A stretch of 64,000 bases of DNA from Volvox africanus (Eukaryota; Chlorophyta; Chlorophyceae; Chlamydomonadales; Volvocaceae). The position numbers were made by a program, and so were the translations under genes. Under the pieces are notes generated by a model. That model worked only from the letters and a program-made list of their open reading frames with translations. It was not told the origin of the DNA and ran no database searches. The stretch spans positions 124,001 to 188,000 of the forward strand of contig BSDZ01000048.1 of the NCBI GenBank assembly GCA_030268105.1, read 5' to 3'. This document shows, piece after piece, positions 11,696 through 26,700 of the stretch. Within the stretch, counting starts at the first letter, position 1. Every line of letters begins with the position of its first letter.

Positions 11696-12150
11696 TGTTG
11701 TACCTCTCGTTCGCGTTTGCTCATAAGTATCTGCACGTCTGGAGACTTTCGACACCGATGCGCGAGCACTTGCAAGTACAGCAAGGCAAGCGCAAGCAAA
11801 CAGAGACAGCGGAAGACTTCAAGACGAAGGGAGATATAACTTACAGTCTTACAGATCGGAACGATGCAATGGACGAAATCAACGTCAGCGCCGGAAGCAA
11901 GCAATCATCACGCGGCGGTGATTAGCGAAGTTCAGGCTTAGCTCGGGCTAAGTAGAATAGCGTATAGCAATAGTAATATAGAACACACGAGTGTTCTCCG
12001 GCATCGAATGTCTATCTCTTGTTTAGCCGTCCTCGCATCTGTTATACTCGCAGTATCGCAATGCCGTACGATTCACATTAGGAGGCCGATCCTAGATGTG
12101 ACAACCCTACTGCGTATAGGCAATGTCCAAGCATAACAATCTATAAGCCT

Positions 12151-14575
12151 TTCCGGCATTCGCATGATGTAAGGGTCCGAATAACGATATTTGGTTGCAA
12201 GGCATGTATCGTGACGGGTGCGGCGCTCTCAACGTGTGCTGTAATGAAGTAATATTATATCAAATAATATTACTTATCGTTTTGTAGCACGAGCATAATG
12301 CGCACTTCAATGATTCGGGATTTCATGCATGCTAGGCGGATTTGCCATGATGCGATGTCGCGATGGATAATGGTGTCATGCCAAATGCATATATAAATAT
12401 ATACGAATACATTTATATCATGCAAGTTCATTCATATGCATTGATCGTTCATGCGTTCATCAAGATAGCACTTCGCCTCGTAGGGTCGCATCGACCTATG
12501 CATCGGCGGAAAACGAACCGTAGCACAACAGAGGACCCCTTCTTGCCGAAGTGGGATTGCAAGCGCTCCGAGCTGGAGTGTCGGAAGACGGCCAATGTGT
12601 GCTGGAGGTGTACGGTGGACCACCTCACGAAGGATTGCCCATTGTTGCCGCCTTTGGCCGTGTGACCAAGGTAGGGCATTGCCCGGATGTGGAGTTGATT
12701 CCACCCGGAATGCTGAACAAACGTGTAGTTGGTGGTCGTTTGTATGACCAGCTATGAAGGCATTGTTGTCTTCTGGTCCTTGAAAGGTGCCGTTATGTTC
12801 ATCCCCTCATCTTTATGTGAGCTGTTCGTACAGCTTACTTTGTACAGGAGTATTCTTTAGTCCTGGGCGGGCTCCATATGAGTACTTTAAGAATATAGGT
12901 TCAAATATACATTTTAATATCTTACAGATTCGACCAACTTATCTTCAAAGCAAGATATTACTAATGGGCTTTTCCCTCCATCTTCTTTAGGAATCATAGT
13001 AATTCTTGCAGGTTTAGAATTGTATTGACTTCGTCGGATTCTGGTAAGGAGCAAGCTTAAATTTGCTTTTAATTTCTTCCCATATTCCTCTTTAGTTATA
13101 CCATCTGTGCCTACAGCTTTCTTACTACGCTGTTCCTCATATTGTTCTGCAAGCATCTCTAAATCAATAATATGTCCGATATTATTGAACTTCATTTCTT
13201 GATTTTGTGATGCTAACAACTTTATACGCTCAAGTTTTTTTAACCATGTTTCTCTGTCTTTGCTGTGTACAGTCATTGTTTCCCTTTTACGTTCTTACCT
13301 TTCTGCCAACCCTTTGCTCCACTCCCATTACGGAGCTTCATCGCTACTACGGCTGACTAAGCCATCCTTACACCATCTTCAAAGCCTTATGTTTCGGCAC
13401 TTGTACTTTGAATACTTACTTGTTAGATAAGAGTTATAAGGACTTCCCAAGTTCTGTCATTAATCTTTGTAAATTCGCCAACACCTGAGACCCCGGTGGT
13501 TGAAGACTATTGGATTTTCGCTAGTTTGACCTCCTGTCTTCTATTGCTTGCTATCTTGTGTACAATATCAGCTTCCACTACCAATACACTTTCGGGGCTA
13601 TACCGCGCTCATCGTTTGACTTCGGCTCGGATACTTTGCTATCTACGCTTTGTCGAGTAGGTTACCCATCTCAACGCAAGACATGTCAATATCCAGACAC
13701 CGCTGCATGTGTTTTGTTCCCTGCCTATAGCCAGCGCAAGGCTGAGGCTATTGAGACGTAGACTATCAGACATTAGGAAGCCTGACGTAATAACAAGAAA
13801 GTATACGTTACATATTATCTGATAGTAAAGAAGTCCGAATAGTTCGTTCTGGAGTCGGCACATATACTTGCGCGTATAGCACTACAAACAGTACGAACGC
13901 GGGTATGAACGCGAGTACAGCTACAACAGCGGAATCCTTATAGCGATCTCCAACTGTTGACTCGTCGAACTTGACCGTCGAGTGGGTGCTGATGACATTG
14001 TTGCTCAAGATGTGGTCTTCCTCCCTTGCTCGTATCCAACCAGCACTCCTTTCTTACTCACGGGTTGCAGCTTGTTCCGCTTTTCCTTTGGCACATGTGC
14101 GTATGCGGTACTGCCGAAAATGTTGTACCTCTCGTTCGCGTTTGCTCATAAGTATCTGCACGTCTGGAGACTTTCGACACCGATGCGCGAGCACTTGCAA
14201 GTACAGCAAGGCAAGCGCAAGCAAACAGAGACAGCGGAAGACTTCAAGACGAAGGGAGATATAACTTACAGTCTTACAGATCGGAACGATGCAATGGACG
14301 AAATCAACGTCAGCGCCGGAAGCAAGCAATCATCACGCGGCGGTGATTAGCGAAGTTCAGGCTTAGCTCGGGCTAAGTAGAATAGCGTATAGCAATAGTA
14401 ATATAGAACACACGAGTGTTCTCCGGCATCGAATGTCTATCTCTTGTTTAGCCGTCCTCGCATCTGTTATACTCGCAGTATCGCAATGCCGTACGATTCA
14501 CATTAGGAGGCCGATCCTAGATGTGACAACCCTACTGCGTATAGGCAATGTCCAAGCATAACAATCTATAAGCCT
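12151..14575. repeat. Array unit 6 (B-type, identical to unit 5 by eye)
   Basis: 2425 bp; no difference from unit 5 was noticed. Confidence 0.95.
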
Positions 14576-17000
14576 TTCCGGCATTCGCATGATGTAAGGG
14601 TCCGAATAACGATATTTGGTTGCAAGGCATGTATCGTGACGGGTGCGGCGCTCTCAACGTGTGCTGTAATGAAGTAATATTATATCAAATAATATTACTT
14701 ATCGTTTTGTAGCACGAGCATAATGCGCACTTCAATGATTCGGGATTTCATGCATGCTAGGCGGATTTGCCATGATGCGATGTCGCGATGGATAATGGTG
14801 TCATGCCAAATGCATATATAAATATATACGAATACATTTATATCATGCAAGTTCATTCATATGCATTGATCGTTCATGCGTTCATCAAGATAGCACTTCG
14901 CCTCGTAGGGTCGCATCGACCTATGCATCGGCGGAAAACGAACCGTAGCACAACAGAGGACCCCTTCTTGCCGAAGTGGGATTGCAAGCGCTCCGAGCTG
15001 GAGTGTCGGAAGACGGCCAATGTGTGCTGGAGGTGTACGGTGGACCACCTCACGAAGGATTGCCCATTGTTGCCGCCTTTGGCCGTGTGACCAAGGTAGG
15101 GCATTGCCCGGATGTGGAGTTGATTCCACCCGGAATGCTGAACAAACGTGTAGTTGGTGGTCGTTTGTATGACCAGCTATGAAGGCATTGTTGTCTTCTG
15201 GTCCTTGAAAGGTGCCGTTATGTTCATCCCCTCATCTTTATGTGAGCTGTTCGTACAGCTTACTTTGTACAGGAGTATTCTTTAGTCCTGGGCGGGCTCC
15301 ATATGAGTACTTTAAGAATATAGGTTCAAATATACATTTTAATATCTTACAGATTCGACCAACTTATCTTCAAAGCAAGATATTACTAATGGGCTTTTCC
15401 CTCCATCTTCTTTAGGAATCATAGTAATTCTTGCAGGTTTAGAATTGTATTGACTTCGTCGGATTCTGGTAAGGAGCAAGCTTAAATTTGCTTTTAATTT
15501 CTTCCCATATTCCTCTTTAGTTATACCATCTGTGCCTACAGCTTTCTTACTACGCTGTTCCTCATATTGTTCTGCAAGCATCTCTAAATCAATAATATGT
15601 CCGATATTATTGAACTTCATTTCTTGATTTTGTGATGCTAACAACTTTATACGCTCAAGTTTTTTTAACCATGTTTCTCTGTCTTTGCTGTGTACAGTCA
15701 TTGTTTCCCTTTTACGTTCTTACCTTTCTGCCAACCCTTTGCTCCACTCCCATTACGGAGCTTCATCGCTACTACGGCTGACTAAGCCATCCTTACACCA
15801 TCTTCAAAGCCTTATGTTTCGGCACTTGTACTTTGAATACTTACTTGTTAGATAAGAGTTATAAGGACTTCCCAAGTTCTGTCATTAATCTTTGTAAATT
15901 CGCCAACACCTGAGACCCCGGTGGTTGAAGACTATTGGATTTTCGCTAGTTTGACCTCCTGTCTTCTATTGCTTGCTATCTTGTGTACAATATCAGCTTC
16001 CACTACCAATACACTTTCGGGGCTATACCGCGCTCATCGTTTGACTTCGGCTCGGATACTTTGCTATCTACGCTTTGTCGAGTAGGTTACCCATCTCAAC
16101 GCAAGACATGTCAATATCCAGACACCGCTGCATGTGTTTTGTTCCCTGCCTATAGCCAGCGCAAGGCTGAGGCTATTGAGACGTAGACTATCAGACATTA
16201 GGAAGCCTGACGTAATAACAAGAAAGTATACGTTACATATTATCTGATAGTAAAGAAGTCCGAATAGTTCGTTCTGGAGTCGGCACATATACTTGCGCGT
16301 ATAGCACTACAAACAGTACGAACGCGGGTATGAACGCGAGTACAGCTACAACAGCGGAATCCTTATAGCGATCTCCAACTGTTGACTCGTCGAACTTGAC
16401 CGTCGAGTGGGTGCTGATGACATTGTTGCTCAAGATGTGGTCTTCCTCCCTTGCTCGTATCCAACCAGCACTCCTTTCTTACTCACGGGTTGCAGCTTGT
16501 TCCGCTTTTCCTTTGGCACATGTGCGTATGCGGTACTGCCGAAAATGTTGTACCTCTCGTTCGCGTTTGCTCATAAGTATCTGCACGTCTGGAGACTTTC
16601 GACACCGATGCGCGAGCACTTGCAAGTACAGCAAGGCAAGCGCAAGCAAACAGAGACAGCGGAAGACTTCAAGACGAAGGGAGATATAACTTACAGTCTT
16701 ACAGATCGGAACGATGCAATGGACGAAATCAACGTCAGCGCCGGAAGCAAGCAATCATCACGCGGCGGTGATTAGCGAAGTTCAGGCTTAGCTCGGGCTA
16801 AGTAGAATAGCGTATAGCAATAGTAATATAGAACACACGAGTGTTCTCCGGCATCGAATGTCTATCTCTTGTTTAGCCGTCCTCGCATCTGTTATACTCG
16901 CAGTATCGCAATGCCGTACGATTCACATTAGGAGGCCGATCCTAGATGTGACAACCCTACTGCGTATAGGCAATGTCCAAGCATAACAATCTATAAGCCT
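14576..17000. repeat. Array unit 7 (B-type, identical to unit 5 by eye)
   Basis: 2425 bp; no difference from unit 5 was noticed. Confidence 0.95.
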
Positions 17001-19425
17001 TTCCGGCATTCGCATGATGTAAGGGTCCGAATAACGATATTTGGTTGCAAGGCATGTATCGTGACGGGTGCGGCGCTCTCAACGTGTGCTGTAATGAAGT
17101 AATATTATATCAAATAATATTACTTATCGTTTTGTAGCACGAGCATAATGCGCACTTCAATGATTCGGGATTTCATGCATGCTAGGCGGATTTGCCATGA
17201 TGCGATGTCGCGATGGATAATGGTGTCATGCCAAATGCATATATAAATATATACGAATACATTTATATCATGCAAGTTCATTCATATGCATTGATCGTTC
17301 ATGCGTTCATCAAGATAGCACTTCGCCTCGTAGGGTCGCATCGACCTATGCATCGGCGGAAAACGAACCGTAGCACAACAGAGGACCCCTTCTTGCCGAA
17401 GTGGGATTGCAAGCGCTCCGAGCTGGAGTGTCGGAAGACGGCCAATGTGTGCTGGAGGTGTACGGTGGACCACCTCACGAAGGATTGCCCATTGTTGCCG
17501 CCTTTGGCCGTGTGACCAAGGTAGGGCATTGCCCGGATGTGGAGTTGATTCCACCCGGAATGCTGAACAAACGTGTAGTTGGTGGTCGTTTGTATGACCA
17601 GCTATGAAGGCATTGTTGTCTTCTGGTCCTTGAAAGGTGCCGTTATGTTCATCCCCTCATCTTTATGTGAGCTGTTCGTACAGCTTACTTTGTACAGGAG
17701 TATTCTTTAGTCCTGGGCGGGCTCCATATGAGTACTTTAAGAATATAGGTTCAAATATACATTTTAATATCTTACAGATTCGACCAACTTATCTTCAAAG
17801 CAAGATATTACTAATGGGCTTTTCCCTCCATCTTCTTTAGGAATCATAGTAATTCTTGCAGGTTTAGAATTGTATTGACTTCGTCGGATTCTGGTAAGGA
17901 GCAAGCTTAAATTTGCTTTTAATTTCTTCCCATATTCCTCTTTAGTTATACCATCTGTGCCTACAGCTTTCTTACTACGCTGTTCCTCATATTGTTCTGC
18001 AAGCATCTCTAAATCAATAATATGTCCGATATTATTGAACTTCATTTCTTGATTTTGTGATGCTAACAACTTTATACGCTCAAGTTTTTTTAACCATGTT
18101 TCTCTGTCTTTGCTGTGTACAGTCATTGTTTCCCTTTTACGTTCTTACCTTTCTGCCAACCCTTTGCTCCACTCCCATTACGGAGCTTCATCGCTACTAC
18201 GGCTGACTAAGCCATCCTTACACCATCTTCAAAGCCTTATGTTTCGGCACTTGTACTTTGAATACTTACTTGTTAGATAAGAGTTATAAGGACTTCCCAA
18301 GTTCTGTCATTAATCTTTGTAAATTCGCCAACACCTGAGACCCCGGTGGTTGAAGACTATTGGATTTTCGCTAGTTTGACCTCCTGTCTTCTATTGCTTG
18401 CTATCTTGTGTACAATATCAGCTTCCACTACCAATACACTTTCGGGGCTATACCGCGCTCATCGTTTGACTTCGGCTCGGATACTTTGCTATCTACGCTT
18501 TGTCGAGTAGGTTACCCATCTCAACGCAAGACATGTCAATATCCAGACACCGCTGCATGTGTTTTGTTCCCTGCCTATAGCCAGCGCAAGGCTGAGGCTA
18601 TTGAGACGTAGACTATCAGACATTAGGAAGCCTGACGTAATAACAAGAAAGTATACGTTACATATTATCTGATAGTAAAGAAGTCCGAATAGTTCGTTCT
18701 GGAGTCGGCACATATACTTGCGCGTATAGCACTACAAACAGTACGAACGCGGGTATGAACGCGAGTACAGCTACAACAGCGGAATCCTTATAGCGATCTC
18801 CAACTGTTGACTCGTCGAACTTGACCGTCGAGTGGGTGCTGATGACATTGTTGCTCAAGATGTGGTCTTCCTCCCTTGCTCGTATCCAACCAGCACTCCT
18901 TTCTTACTCACGGGTTGCAGCTTGTTCCGCTTTTCCTTTGGCACATGTGCGTATGCGGTACTGCCGAAAATGTTGTACCTCTCGTTCGCGTTTGCTCATA
19001 AGTATCTGCACGTCTGGAGACTTTCGACACCGATGCGCGAGCACTTGCAAGTACAGCAAGGCAAGCGCAAGCAAACAGAGACAGCGGAAGACTTCAAGAC
19101 GAAGGGAGATATAACTTACAGTCTTACAGATCGGAACGATGCAATGGACGAAATCAACGTCAGCGCCGGAAGCAAGCAATCATCACGCGGCGGTGATTAG
19201 CGAAGTTCAGGCTTAGCTCGGGCTAAGTAGAATAGCGTATAGCAATAGTAATATAGAACACACGAGTGTTCTCCGGCATCGAATGTCTATCTCTTGTTTA
19301 GCCGTCCTCGCATCTGTTATACTCGCAGTATCGCAATGCCGTACGATTCACATTAGGAGGCCGATCCTAGATGTGACAACCCTACTGCGTATAGGCAATG
19401 TCCAAGCATAACAATCTATAAGCCT
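17001..19425. repeat. Array unit 8 (B-type, identical to unit 5 by eye)
   Basis: 2425 bp; no difference from unit 5 was noticed. Confidence 0.95.
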
Positions 19426-21850
19426 TTCCGGCATTCGCATGATGTAAGGGTCCGAATAACGATATTTGGTTGCAAGGCATGTATCGTGACGGGTGCGGCG
19501 CTCTCAACGTGTGCTGTAATGAAGTAATATTATATCAAATAATATTACTTATCGTTTTGTAGCACGAGCATAATGCGCACTTCAATGATTCGGGATTTCA
19601 TGCATGCTAGGCGGATTTGCCATGATGCGATGTCGCGATGGATAATGGTGTCATGCCAAATGCATATATAAATATATACGAATACATTTATATCATGCAA
19701 GTTCATTCATATGCATTGATCGTTCATGCGTTCATCAAGATAGCACTTCGCCTCGTAGGGTCGCATCGACCTATGCATCGGCGGAAAACGAACCGTAGCA
19801 CAACAGAGGACCCCTTCTTGCCGAAGTGGGATTGCAAGCGCTCCGAGCTGGAGTGTCGGAAGACGGCCAATGTGTGCTGGAGGTGTACGGTGGACCACCT
19901 CACGAAGGATTGCCCATTGTTGCCGCCTTTGGCCGTGTGACCAAGGTAGGGCATTGCCCGGATGTGGAGTTGATTCCACCCGGAATGCTGAACAAACGTG
20001 TAGTTGGTGGTCGTTTGTATGACCAGCTATGAAGGCATTGTTGTCTTCTGGTCCTTGAAAGGTGCCGTTATGTTCATCCCCTCATCTTTATGTGAGCTGT
20101 TCGTACAGCTTACTTTGTACAGGAGTATTCTTTAGTCCTGGGCGGGCTCCATATGAGTACTTTAAGAATATAGGTTCAAATATACATTTTAATATCTTAC
20201 AGATTCGACCAACTTATCTTCAAAGCAAGATATTACTAATGGGCTTTTCCCTCCATCTTCTTTAGGAATCATAGTAATTCTTGCAGGTTTAGAATTGTAT
20301 TGACTTCGTCGGATTCTGGTAAGGAGCAAGCTTAAATTTGCTTTTAATTTCTTCCCATATTCCTCTTTAGTTATACCATCTGTGCCTACAGCTTTCTTAC
20401 TACGCTGTTCCTCATATTGTTCTGCAAGCATCTCTAAATCAATAATATGTCCGATATTATTGAACTTCATTTCTTGATTTTGTGATGCTAACAACTTTAT
20501 ACGCTCAAGTTTTTTTAACCATGTTTCTCTGTCTTTGCTGTGTACAGTCATTGTTTCCCTTTTACGTTCTTACCTTTCTGCCAACCCTTTGCTCCACTCC
20601 CATTACGGAGCTTCATCGCTACTACGGCTGACTAAGCCATCCTTACACCATCTTCAAAGCCTTATGTTTCGGCACTTGTACTTTGAATACTTACTTGTTA
20701 GATAAGAGTTATAAGGACTTCCCAAGTTCTGTCATTAATCTTTGTAAATTCGCCAACACCTGAGACCCCGGTGGTTGAAGACTATTGGATTTTCGCTAGT
20801 TTGACCTCCTGTCTTCTATTGCTTGCTATCTTGTGTACAATATCAGCTTCCACTACCAATACACTTTCGGGGCTATACCGCGCTCATCGTTTGACTTCGG
20901 CTCGGATACTTTGCTATCTACGCTTTGTCGAGTAGGTTACCCATCTCAACGCAAGACATGTCAATATCCAGACACCGCTGCATGTGTTTTGTTCCCTGCC
21001 TATAGCCAGCGCAAGGCTGAGGCTATTGAGACGTAGACTATCAGACATTAGGAAGCCTGACGTAATAACAAGAAAGTATACGTTACATATTATCTGATAG
21101 TAAAGAAGTCCGAATAGTTCGTTCTGGAGTCGGCACATATACTTGCGCGTATAGCACTACAAACAGTACGAACGCGGGTATGAACGCGAGTACAGCTACA
21201 ACAGCGGAATCCTTATAGCGATCTCCAACTGTTGACTCGTCGAACTTGACCGTCGAGTGGGTGCTGATGACATTGTTGCTCAAGATGTGGTCTTCCTCCC
21301 TTGCTCGTATCCAACCAGCACTCCTTTCTTACTCACGGGTTGCAGCTTGTTCCGCTTTTCCTTTGGCACATGTGCGTATGCGGTACTGCCGAAAATGTTG
21401 TACCTCTCGTTCGCGTTTGCTCATAAGTATCTGCACGTCTGGAGACTTTCGACACCGATGCGCGAGCACTTGCAAGTACAGCAAGGCAAGCGCAAGCAAA
21501 CAGAGACAGCGGAAGACTTCAAGACGAAGGGAGATATAACTTACAGTCTTACAGATCGGAACGATGCAATGGACGAAATCAACGTCAGCGCCGGAAGCAA
21601 GCAATCATCACGCGGCGGTGATTAGCGAAGTTCAGGCTTAGCTCGGGCTAAGTAGAATAGCGTATAGCAATAGTAATATAGAACACACGAGTGTTCTCCG
21701 GCATCGAATGTCTATCTCTTGTTTAGCCGTCCTCGCATCTGTTATACTCGCAGTATCGCAATGCCGTACGATTCACATTAGGAGGCCGATCCTAGATGTG
21801 ACAACCCTACTGCGTATAGGCAATGTCCAAGCATAACAATCTATAAGCCT
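19426..21850. repeat. Array unit 9 (B-type, identical to unit 5 by eye)
   Basis: 2425 bp; no difference from unit 5 was noticed. Confidence 0.95.
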
Positions 21851-24275
21851 TTCCGGCATTCGCATGATGTAAGGGTCCGAATAACGATATTTGGTTGCAA
21901 GGCATGTATCGTGACGGGTGCGGCGCTCTCAACGTGTGCTGTAATGAAGTAATATTATATCAAATAATATTACTTATCGTTTTGTAGCACGAGCATAATG
22001 CGCACTTCAATGATTCGGGATTTCATGCATGCTAGGCGGATTTGCCATGATGCGATGTCGCGATGGATAATGGTGTCATGCCAAATGCATATATAAATAT
22101 ATACGAATACATTTATATCATGCAAGTTCATTCATATGCATTGATCGTTCATGCGTTCATCAAGATAGCACTTCGCCTCGTAGGGTCGCATCGACCTATG
22201 CATCGGCGGAAAACGAACCGTAGCACAACAGAGGACCCCTTCTTGCCGAAGTGGGATTGCAAGCGCTCCGAGCTGGAGTGTCGGAAGACGGCCAATGTGT
22301 GCTGGAGGTGTACGGTGGACCACCTCACGAAGGATTGCCCATTGTTGCCGCCTTTGGCCGTGTGACCAAGGTAGGGCATTGCCCGGATGTGGAGTTGATT
22401 CCACCCGGAATGCTGAACAAACGTGTAGTTGGTGGTCGTTTGTATGACCAGCTATGAAGGCATTGTTGTCTTCTGGTCCTTGAAAGGTGCCGTTATGTTC
22501 ATCCCCTCATCTTTATGTGAGCTGTTCGTACAGCTTACTTTGTACAGGAGTATTCTTTAGTCCTGGGCGGGCTCCATATGAGTACTTTAAGAATATAGGT
22601 TCAAATATACATTTTAATATCTTACAGATTCGACCAACTTATCTTCAAAGCAAGATATTACTAATGGGCTTTTCCCTCCATCTTCTTTAGGAATCATAGT
22701 AATTCTTGCAGGTTTAGAATTGTATTGACTTCGTCGGATTCTGGTAAGGAGCAAGCTTAAATTTGCTTTTAATTTCTTCCCATATTCCTCTTTAGTTATA
22801 CCATCTGTGCCTACAGCTTTCTTACTACGCTGTTCCTCATATTGTTCTGCAAGCATCTCTAAATCAATAATATGTCCGATATTATTGAACTTCATTTCTT
22901 GATTTTGTGATGCTAACAACTTTATACGCTCAAGTTTTTTTAACCATGTTTCTCTGTCTTTGCTGTGTACAGTCATTGTTTCCCTTTTACGTTCTTACCT
23001 TTCTGCCAACCCTTTGCTCCACTCCCATTACGGAGCTTCATCGCTACTACGGCTGACTAAGCCATCCTTACACCATCTTCAAAGCCTTATGTTTCGGCAC
23101 TTGTACTTTGAATACTTACTTGTTAGATAAGAGTTATAAGGACTTCCCAAGTTCTGTCATTAATCTTTGTAAATTCGCCAACACCTGAGACCCCGGTGGT
23201 TGAAGACTATTGGATTTTCGCTAGTTTGACCTCCTGTCTTCTATTGCTTGCTATCTTGTGTACAATATCAGCTTCCACTACCAATACACTTTCGGGGCTA
23301 TACCGCGCTCATCGTTTGACTTCGGCTCGGATACTTTGCTATCTACGCTTTGTCGAGTAGGTTACCCATCTCAACGCAAGACATGTCAATATCCAGACAC
23401 CGCTGCATGTGTTTTGTTCCCTGCCTATAGCCAGCGCAAGGCTGAGGCTATTGAGACGTAGACTATCAGACATTAGGAAGCCTGACGTAATAACAAGAAA
23501 GTATACGTTACATATTATCTGATAGTAAAGAAGTCCGAATAGTTCGTTCTGGAGTCGGCACATATACTTGCGCGTATAGCACTACAAACAGTACGAACGC
23601 GGGTATGAACGCGAGTACAGCTACAACAGCGGAATCCTTATAGCGATCTCCAACTGTTGACTCGTCGAACTTGACCGTCGAGTGGGTGCTGATGACATTG
23701 TTGCTCAAGATGTGGTCTTCCTCCCTTGCTCGTATCCAACCAGCACTCCTTTCTTACTCACGGGTTGCAGCTTGTTCCGCTTTTCCTTTGGCACATGTGC
23801 GTATGCGGTACTGCCGAAAATGTTGTACCTCTCGTTCGCGTTTGCTCATAAGTATCTGCACGTCTGGAGACTTTCGACACCGATGCGCGAGCACTTGCAA
23901 GTACAGCAAGGCAAGCGCAAGCAAACAGAGACAGCGGAAGACTTCAAGACGAAGGGAGATATAACTTACAGTCTTACAGATCGGAACGATGCAATGGACG
24001 AAATCAACGTCAGCGCCGGAAGCAAGCAATCATCACGCGGCGGTGATTAGCGAAGTTCAGGCTTAGCTCGGGCTAAGTAGAATAGCGTATAGCAATAGTA
24101 ATATAGAACACACGAGTGTTCTCCGGCATCGAATGTCTATCTCTTGTTTAGCCGTCCTCGCATCTGTTATACTCGCAGTATCGCAATGCCGTACGATTCA
24201 CATTAGGAGGCCGATCCTAGATGTGACAACCCTACTGCGTATAGGCAATGTCCAAGCATAACAATCTATAAGCCT
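21851..24275. repeat. Array unit 10 (B-type, identical to unit 5 by eye)
   Basis: 2425 bp; no difference from unit 5 was noticed. Confidence 0.95.
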
Positions 24276-26700
24276 TTCCGGCATTCGCATGATGTAAGGG
24301 TCCGAATAACGATATTTGGTTGCAAGGCATGTATCGTGACGGGTGCGGCGCTCTCAACGTGTGCTGTAATGAAGTAATATTATATCAAATAATATTACTT
24401 ATCGTTTTGTAGCACGAGCATAATGCGCACTTCAATGATTCGGGATTTCATGCATGCTAGGCGGATTTGCCATGATGCGATGTCGCGATGGATAATGGTG
24501 TCATGCCAAATGCATATATAAATATATACGAATACATTTATATCATGCAAGTTCATTCATATGCATTGATCGTTCATGCGTTCATCAAGATAGCACTTCG
24601 CCTCGTAGGGTCGCATCGACCTATGCATCGGCGGAAAACGAACCGTAGCACAACAGAGGACCCCTTCTTGCCGAAGTGGGATTGCAAGCGCTCCGAGCTG
24701 GAGTGTCGGAAGACGGCCAATGTGTGCTGGAGGTGTACGGTGGACCACCTCACGAAGGATTGCCCATTGTTGCCGCCTTTGGCCGTGTGACCAAGGTAGG
24801 GCATTGCCCGGATGTGGAGTTGATTCCACCCGGAATGCTGAACAAACGTGTAGTTGGTGGTCGTTTGTATGACCAGCTATGAAGGCATTGTTGTCTTCTG
24901 GTCCTTGAAAGGTGCCGTTATGTTCATCCCCTCATCTTTATGTGAGCTGTTCGTACAGCTTACTTTGTACAGGAGTATTCTTTAGTCCTGGGCGGGCTCC
25001 ATATGAGTACTTTAAGAATATAGGTTCAAATATACATTTTAATATCTTACAGATTCGACCAACTTATCTTCAAAGCAAGATATTACTAATGGGCTTTTCC
25101 CTCCATCTTCTTTAGGAATCATAGTAATTCTTGCAGGTTTAGAATTGTATTGACTTCGTCGGATTCTGGTAAGGAGCAAGCTTAAATTTGCTTTTAATTT
25201 CTTCCCATATTCCTCTTTAGTTATACCATCTGTGCCTACAGCTTTCTTACTACGCTGTTCCTCATATTGTTCTGCAAGCATCTCTAAATCAATAATATGT
25301 CCGATATTATTGAACTTCATTTCTTGATTTTGTGATGCTAACAACTTTATACGCTCAAGTTTTTTTAACCATGTTTCTCTGTCTTTGCTGTGTACAGTCA
25401 TTGTTTCCCTTTTACGTTCTTACCTTTCTGCCAACCCTTTGCTCCACTCCCATTACGGAGCTTCATCGCTACTACGGCTGACTAAGCCATCCTTACACCA
25501 TCTTCAAAGCCTTATGTTTCGGCACTTGTACTTTGAATACTTACTTGTTAGATAAGAGTTATAAGGACTTCCCAAGTTCTGTCATTAATCTTTGTAAATT
25601 CGCCAACACCTGAGACCCCGGTGGTTGAAGACTATTGGATTTTCGCTAGTTTGACCTCCTGTCTTCTATTGCTTGCTATCTTGTGTACAATATCAGCTTC
25701 CACTACCAATACACTTTCGGGGCTATACCGCGCTCATCGTTTGACTTCGGCTCGGATACTTTGCTATCTACGCTTTGTCGAGTAGGTTACCCATCTCAAC
25801 GCAAGACATGTCAATATCCAGACACCGCTGCATGTGTTTTGTTCCCTGCCTATAGCCAGCGCAAGGCTGAGGCTATTGAGACGTAGACTATCAGACATTA
25901 GGAAGCCTGACGTAATAACAAGAAAGTATACGTTACATATTATCTGATAGTAAAGAAGTCCGAATAGTTCGTTCTGGAGTCGGCACATATACTTGCGCGT
26001 ATAGCACTACAAACAGTACGAACGCGGGTATGAACGCGAGTACAGCTACAACAGCGGAATCCTTATAGCGATCTCCAACTGTTGACTCGTCGAACTTGAC
26101 CGTCGAGTGGGTGCTGATGACATTGTTGCTCAAGATGTGGTCTTCCTCCCTTGCTCGTATCCAACCAGCACTCCTTTCTTACTCACGGGTTGCAGCTTGT
26201 TCCGCTTTTCCTTTGGCACATGTGCGTATGCGGTACTGCCGAAAATGTTGTACCTCTCGTTCGCGTTTGCTCATAAGTATCTGCACGTCTGGAGACTTTC
26301 GACACCGATGCGCGAGCACTTGCAAGTACAGCAAGGCAAGCGCAAGCAAACAGAGACAGCGGAAGACTTCAAGACGAAGGGAGATATAACTTACAGTCTT
26401 ACAGATCGGAACGATGCAATGGACGAAATCAACGTCAGCGCCGGAAGCAAGCAATCATCACGCGGCGGTGATTAGCGAAGTTCAGGCTTAGCTCGGGCTA
26501 AGTAGAATAGCGTATAGCAATAGTAATATAGAACACACGAGTGTTCTCCGGCATCGAATGTCTATCTCTTGTTTAGCCGTCCTCGCATCTGTTATACTCG
26601 CAGTATCGCAATGCCGTACGATTCACATTAGGAGGCCGATCCTAGATGTGACAACCCTACTGCGTATAGGCAATGTCCAAGCATAACAATCTATAAGCCT
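24276..26700. repeat. Array unit 11 (B-type, last of the identical block)
   Basis: 2425 bp. The match to unit 5 runs through this unit and into unit 12 as far as about 27296. Confidence 0.95.

Larger units (their letters stand above)
9726..12150. repeat. Array unit 5 (B-type, first of the identical block)
   Basis: Exactly 2425 bp and used here as the reference unit. It carries the B-type bases: TCGACCTATG near 10067 and 'aatatc' near 10492. Every reading frame recurs at +2425 in the next unit. Confidence 0.95.
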
